This document shows positions 61,481 through 64,000 of a DNA stretch of 64,000 nucleotides, piece by piece. The first letter of the stretch is position 1; each line of letters starts with the position of its first letter. Source of the DNA: Ignavibacterium sp037440165 (lineage in GTDB: Bacteria; Bacteroidota; Ignavibacteria; Ignavibacteriales; Ignavibacteriaceae); the NCBI RefSeq assembly GCF_037440165.1, contig NZ_JBBIUQ010000003.1:62001-126000 (forward strand). Reading direction: 5' to 3'. The notes beneath the pieces are model-generated. The model ran no database searches. It had not been told where the DNA came from and saw only the letters and a program-made list of their open reading frames with translations. Position numbers and translations under genes: made by a program.

Positions 61481-62566
61481 ATGATTACAGCTCTTTACAT
61501 CATATCGTTTGCGTTTGTATCAATAATTTTTATTGTTTCACTGAGCAATTTATTTTCAGCACCGGTATTGAAAATTAAATCAAGTGCACAGAATAAGTTA
61601 GTTTCAATTTTGATTCCTGCAAGAAATGAGGAAAGAAATATACAAGCTTGTTTAGATGGCTGTTTAACTCAGACCTATACAAACAAAGAAATTATAGTGC
61701 TTGATGATAATTCAACAGATAATACTTTAGAAATTCTGAACACCTACTCTTATAAAATAAAAATTATAAATGGTAAACAACTGCCCGAAGATTGGCTTGG
61801 AAAAAACTGGGCTTGTTCTCAGCTTGCTCAACACGCGCAGGGAGATTATTTACTTTTTATCGATGCTGATGTAAGATTAAATAACAATGCTGTTGAATCA
61901 GCTGTTGAAGAAATCACACTAACAAATTCAGCTTTAATTTCGGTTTTTCCAACGCAAAAAATAAAATCTTTTTCCGAATGGTTGATTGTTCCTCTGATGA
62001 ATTGGCTGCTGCTTGGATTTCTTCCATTAGTTTTGGTTTATTCATCAAGAAATAAATCTTTTGTTGCGGCGAATGGTCAGTTTATGCTATGGAGAAAAGA
62101 AATTTACGATAAACTTGGTGGACATTCTTCTTTAAAATATGAACCTGTTGAAGATATGGAATTTGCAAGAATCTGTAAATCAAAAGGAATTAAAATAAAA
62201 ACTTTACTTGGAGGAAAATTAATTTTTTGCAGAATGTACTCGAATCTGAAAGAAGCAATAAACGGTTTTGCAAAAAATTTCTTCGCTGGATTTAAAACAA
62301 ATGCAATCGGATTTTTAATTTTCATCAGCCTGATTTCTCTCTCATCTCTTTTACCATTAATAATTTGGAAAAATCTTTATTACTCAGCAATATTATCAAC
62401 GATGATAATCTTATCAAGAATTTTCATCTCAATCAAAAGTAATCAAAATATATTGATGAATTTAATTCTTCACCCGTTTCAAATGATGATGGTATTTATT
62501 ATCGGAATTATTTCAATTTACAAAACCAAATTTGGAAAGCTTGAATGGAAAGAACGAAAAATTTAA
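61481..62566 (+). CDS. Family 2 glycosyltransferase, carotenoid-cluster type (CruC/CrtQ-like)
   Basis: The 361-residue product has an N-terminal membrane anchor (about 4-26), a GT-A domain with ILIPARNEERNI, VLDDNSTDNT and Asp128-x-Asp130 (FIDADV), then NGQFMLWRKEIYDKLGGH and EDMEF, and two more membrane helices near the end. This layout is typical of carotenoid glycosyltransferases such as CruC of green bacteria and CrtQ of staphylococci. It should move a sugar to the carotenoid hydroxyl. It starts three bases after the acyltransferase gene and overlaps cruF by 22 bases. Confidence 0.87.
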   Translation: MITALYIISFAFVSIIFIVSLSNLFSAPVLKIKSSAQNKLVSILIPARNEERNIQACLDGCLTQTYTNKEIIVLDDNSTDNTLEILNTYSYKIKIINGKQLPEDWLGKNWACSQLAQHAQGDYLLFIDADVRLNNNAVESAVEEITLTNSALISVFPTQKIKSFSEWLIVPLMNWLLLGFLPLVLVYSSRNKSFVAANGQFMLWRKEIYDKLGGHSSLKYEPVEDMEFARICKSKGIKIKTLLGGKLIFCRMYSNLKEAINGFAKNFFAGFKTNAIGFLIFISLISLSSLLPLIIWKNLYYSAILSTMIILSRIFISIKSNQNILMNLILHPFQMMMVFIIGIISIYKTKFGKLEWKERKI

Positions 62567-63192
62567 AGCTAAGTAAAGAAGAAATTTTTCTATATCTGAT
62601 CTACACTGTAGGTGTAATTGGTCATTTAACAACTTCATTGATAATCTATATGAAATTGCTAACTCCTTTAACTTTGCTGTTAACAGGTGGATTGGTATTA
62701 CTTACAACAATTCAAAGTTCAAAGGGTAATTTTATTATCTGGGCTGTTGTCACTTATATCATAACATTTTCTCTGGAAGTCATAGGAGTAAAAACGGGAG
62801 TGATTTTCGGTTCATACTGGTATGGTGATACGCTTGGTCTTAAATTTCTAGAAGTTCCGTTAATTATCGGATTTAACTGGATTATGGTAATTCTTGGTGT
62901 AATTCTTCTATCAAAAAAAATATTCAACAATAAAATTTTACTGACTATTTCTGCTGCTTTGCTTGCGACTTTATTCGATTTTTTTCTTGAACCTACAGCA
63001 ATTAAACTTAATTACTGGAATTGGTCTGATGTAATGGTTCCTTTACAAAATTACATTGCGTGGTTTTTCATTTCCTTACTGTTTACAATTTTATATTTTA
63101 TTATGAAAATAAAAATTAAATCTGATTTGCCAATTAAATTTTTCTTAACCCAGCTTTTATTTTTTATTATTCTTTATGTATTTATGAGTTAG
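62545..63192 (+). CDS. cruF: CruF-type carotenoid 1,2-hydratase
   Basis: The 215-residue membrane protein has about seven helices and the CruF/DUF422 signature SLEVIGVKTGVIFGSYWYGD (about 72-91). Further marks are LFDFFLEPTAIKLNYWNW. CruF adds water to the psi end of gamma-carotene or similar to give a 1'-hydroxyl. It needs no cofactor. The gene starts inside the glycosyltransferase gene and ends two bases before crtW. Confidence 0.92.
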   Translation: MERTKNLKLSKEEIFLYLIYTVGVIGHLTTSLIIYMKLLTPLTLLLTGGLVLLTTIQSSKGNFIIWAVVTYIITFSLEVIGVKTGVIFGSYWYGDTLGLKFLEVPLIIGFNWIMVILGVILLSKKIFNNKILLTISAALLATLFDFFLEPTAIKLNYWNWSDVMVPLQNYIAWFFISLLFTILYFIMKIKIKSDLPIKFFLTQLLFFIILYVFMS

Positions 63193-63194
63193 AT

Positions 63195-63863
63195 ATGGGA
63201 ATTCTGATTGCAATTATAATTATATCTCTTTGGGCAATTCATCTCTTTTATATTCTGAGTTATACCCAAGTTGATTTCACTTTACCTGTTTTTTATTTGC
63301 ATATTTTCATTCAAGCTTACCTATACACAGGGTTGTTCATAACTGGTCACGATGCAATGCATCGATCTGTTTCCAAAAACAGAATACTTAATGATTGGAT
63401 TGGAAGACTTGCTACTTTTTTATTTGCAGGATTGTCTTATAATAGATTAATTAAAAATCATTTCATGCATCATAAGCATCCGGGTGAAGAAAAAGATCCT
63501 GACTTTAATACTAAGTCACAAAACTTTTTGATTTGGTGGTTTTCTTTTCTTTATAGATATACTACAATAAATCAAATTATTGTTATGGCAGTAGCGTTTA
63601 ATTTACTTAAAATCTGGTTTGATGAAATTTCAATCTGGATGTTCTGGGTTGTGCCCGCATTTCTTGGAACATTTCAATTATTTTTCTTCGGAACTTATCT
63701 GCCTCATAGAAAGCCACACACTGATGAAATGCAGCCACATAATGCACGCACTTTGAAAAAGAATCATTTAATAGCAATGCTCACTTGTTATTTTTTTGGT
63801 TATCATCATGAACATCACGAATCACCTCATAGTCCGTGGTGGAAATTATATCGGTTTAAGTGA
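63195..63863 (+). CDS. crtW: Beta-carotene ketolase CrtW-like di-iron enzyme
   Basis: The 222-residue product is a membrane-bound di-iron desaturase-family enzyme. Its histidine boxes are HDAMH (52-56), H89-x2-HH93 in NHFMHHKHPG, and YHHEHH (203-208), with FFGTYLPHRKP and PHNAR before the last. These match CrtW, which puts a keto group at C4 of a beta ring. The alternative CrtZ hydroxylase has a different box order and lacks the LPHR text. It lies last in the operon, and its end overlaps the convergent response regulator gene by 18 bases. Confidence 0.92.
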   Translation: MGILIAIIIISLWAIHLFYILSYTQVDFTLPVFYLHIFIQAYLYTGLFITGHDAMHRSVSKNRILNDWIGRLATFLFAGLSYNRLIKNHFMHHKHPGEEKDPDFNTKSQNFLIWWFSFLYRYTTINQIIVMAVAFNLLKIWFDEISIWMFWVVPAFLGTFQLFFFGTYLPHRKPHTDEMQPHNARTLKKNHLIAMLTCYFFGYHHEHHESPHSPWWKLYRFK

Positions 63864-64000
63864 ATATTCTTTTGCTTCGTCGAGAACTTTAACTAGTTCT
63901 GATTTTCCGAAGGGTTTAATAAGGAATTTGTTGGCACCAGCATTGTAAAATTCCCTTATTTTCTCTTCAATAAATTCATTGGAGATAATTATGATTGGTC
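63846..64000 (-). CDS. Response regulator receiver domain, C-terminal part only
   Basis: Fifty codons and a TAA are inside the window (the gene continues past its right edge). They read PIIIISNEFIEEKIREFYNAG and ANKFLIKPFGKSELVKVLDE, then EAKEYSLKPI-like text. This is the second half of a receiver domain, including the conserved Lys-Pro of LIKPF and the last helix. As the domain ends with the protein, it is either a single-domain receiver (CheY-like) or a receiver at the end of a hybrid kinase. Eighteen bases overlap crtW in the other direction. Confidence 0.85.
   Translation of the reverse strand, partial: PIIIISNEFIEEKIREFYNAGANKFLIKPFGKSELVKVLDEAKEYSLKPI

Noticed and set aside
63932..63946. 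TGGCAC-N5-TTGT word, like a sigma-54 -24/-12 promoter
   Set aside because: It lacks the GC of the -12 element and lies inside the coding part of the minus-strand response regulator, with no gene start downstream of it in the window.

Overview
The window is AT-rich, gene-dense bacterial chromosome. It looks like Ignavibacteria or a close relative in the Bacteroidota/Chlorobi group. The main reasons are a subtilase with a type IX secretion sorting tail of the NYPNPFNPSTKI type, a gldC gene, promoters of the Bacteroidota form (TTG, 20 bases, TAnnTTTG), an IspH with a long N-terminal extension, and a CrtYcd-type lycopene cyclase next to CruF. This is inference from protein and promoter style; no rRNA or tRNA gene is present. 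I see no phage, insertion sequence or CRISPR array, and no gene-free stretch over 300 bases. Layout from left to right: 0-2.4 kb has the start of divIVA, yggS, a secreted repeat protein and a DUF72 gene. At 2.5-12.8 kb there is pta, then on the minus strand metG, a T9SS-exported subtilase and an operon of three parvulin/SurA-like foldases ending in a MoxR ATPase. At 13-18.6 kb are a serine beta-lactamase-like hydrolase, a methionine gamma-lyase-like enzyme, and a LiaF-like membrane protein with a LytS/LytTR two-component pair. At 18.7-27.6 kb a GbsR/MarR-like regulator sits in front of seven co-directional genes: SDR reductase, KAS III-like protein, sodium:solute symporter, acyl-CoA ligase, duplicated-domain lipoprotein, outer-membrane protein and alpha/beta-hydrolase lipoprotein. 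Two related 25-bp boxes, one before the regulator and one before the first enzyme gene, suggest a single regulon. This is the best candidate here for an undescribed system: surface hydrolysis, uptake and CoA activation of an unknown acid. At 27.9-37 kb are a cytidylate-kinase-like protein, a class V aminotransferase, a sorbosone dehydrogenase-like lipoprotein overlapping an RluE-type pseudouridine synthase, DUF4126, cydAB (cytochrome bd oxidase, so respiration at low oxygen), gldC, a small nuclease and a small surface protein. At 36.4-45.1 kb DUF4159 and DUF4175 proteins precede a signalling block: PAS histidine kinase, sigma-54 activator, STAS protein and a REC-REC-SpoIIE phosphatase. At 45.1-56.2 kb are housekeeping genes (prfA, ispH, a nitronate monooxygenase/FabK-like gene, metK, ahcY), a two-gene nucleotidyltransferase unit, and a minus-strand run of NUDIX, DUF2905, hydrolase, AlkD and epimerase genes. 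At 56.3-63.9 kb is a tight eight-gene carotenoid operon: crtI, crtB, crtYcd, crtD-like, acyltransferase, glycosyltransferase, cruF, crtW. Together these could make a monocyclic 4-keto, 1'-hydroxy, 3',4'-didehydro carotenoid (deoxyflexixanthin-like), capped with a sugar and perhaps a fatty acyl group. The window ends inside a minus-strand response regulator.
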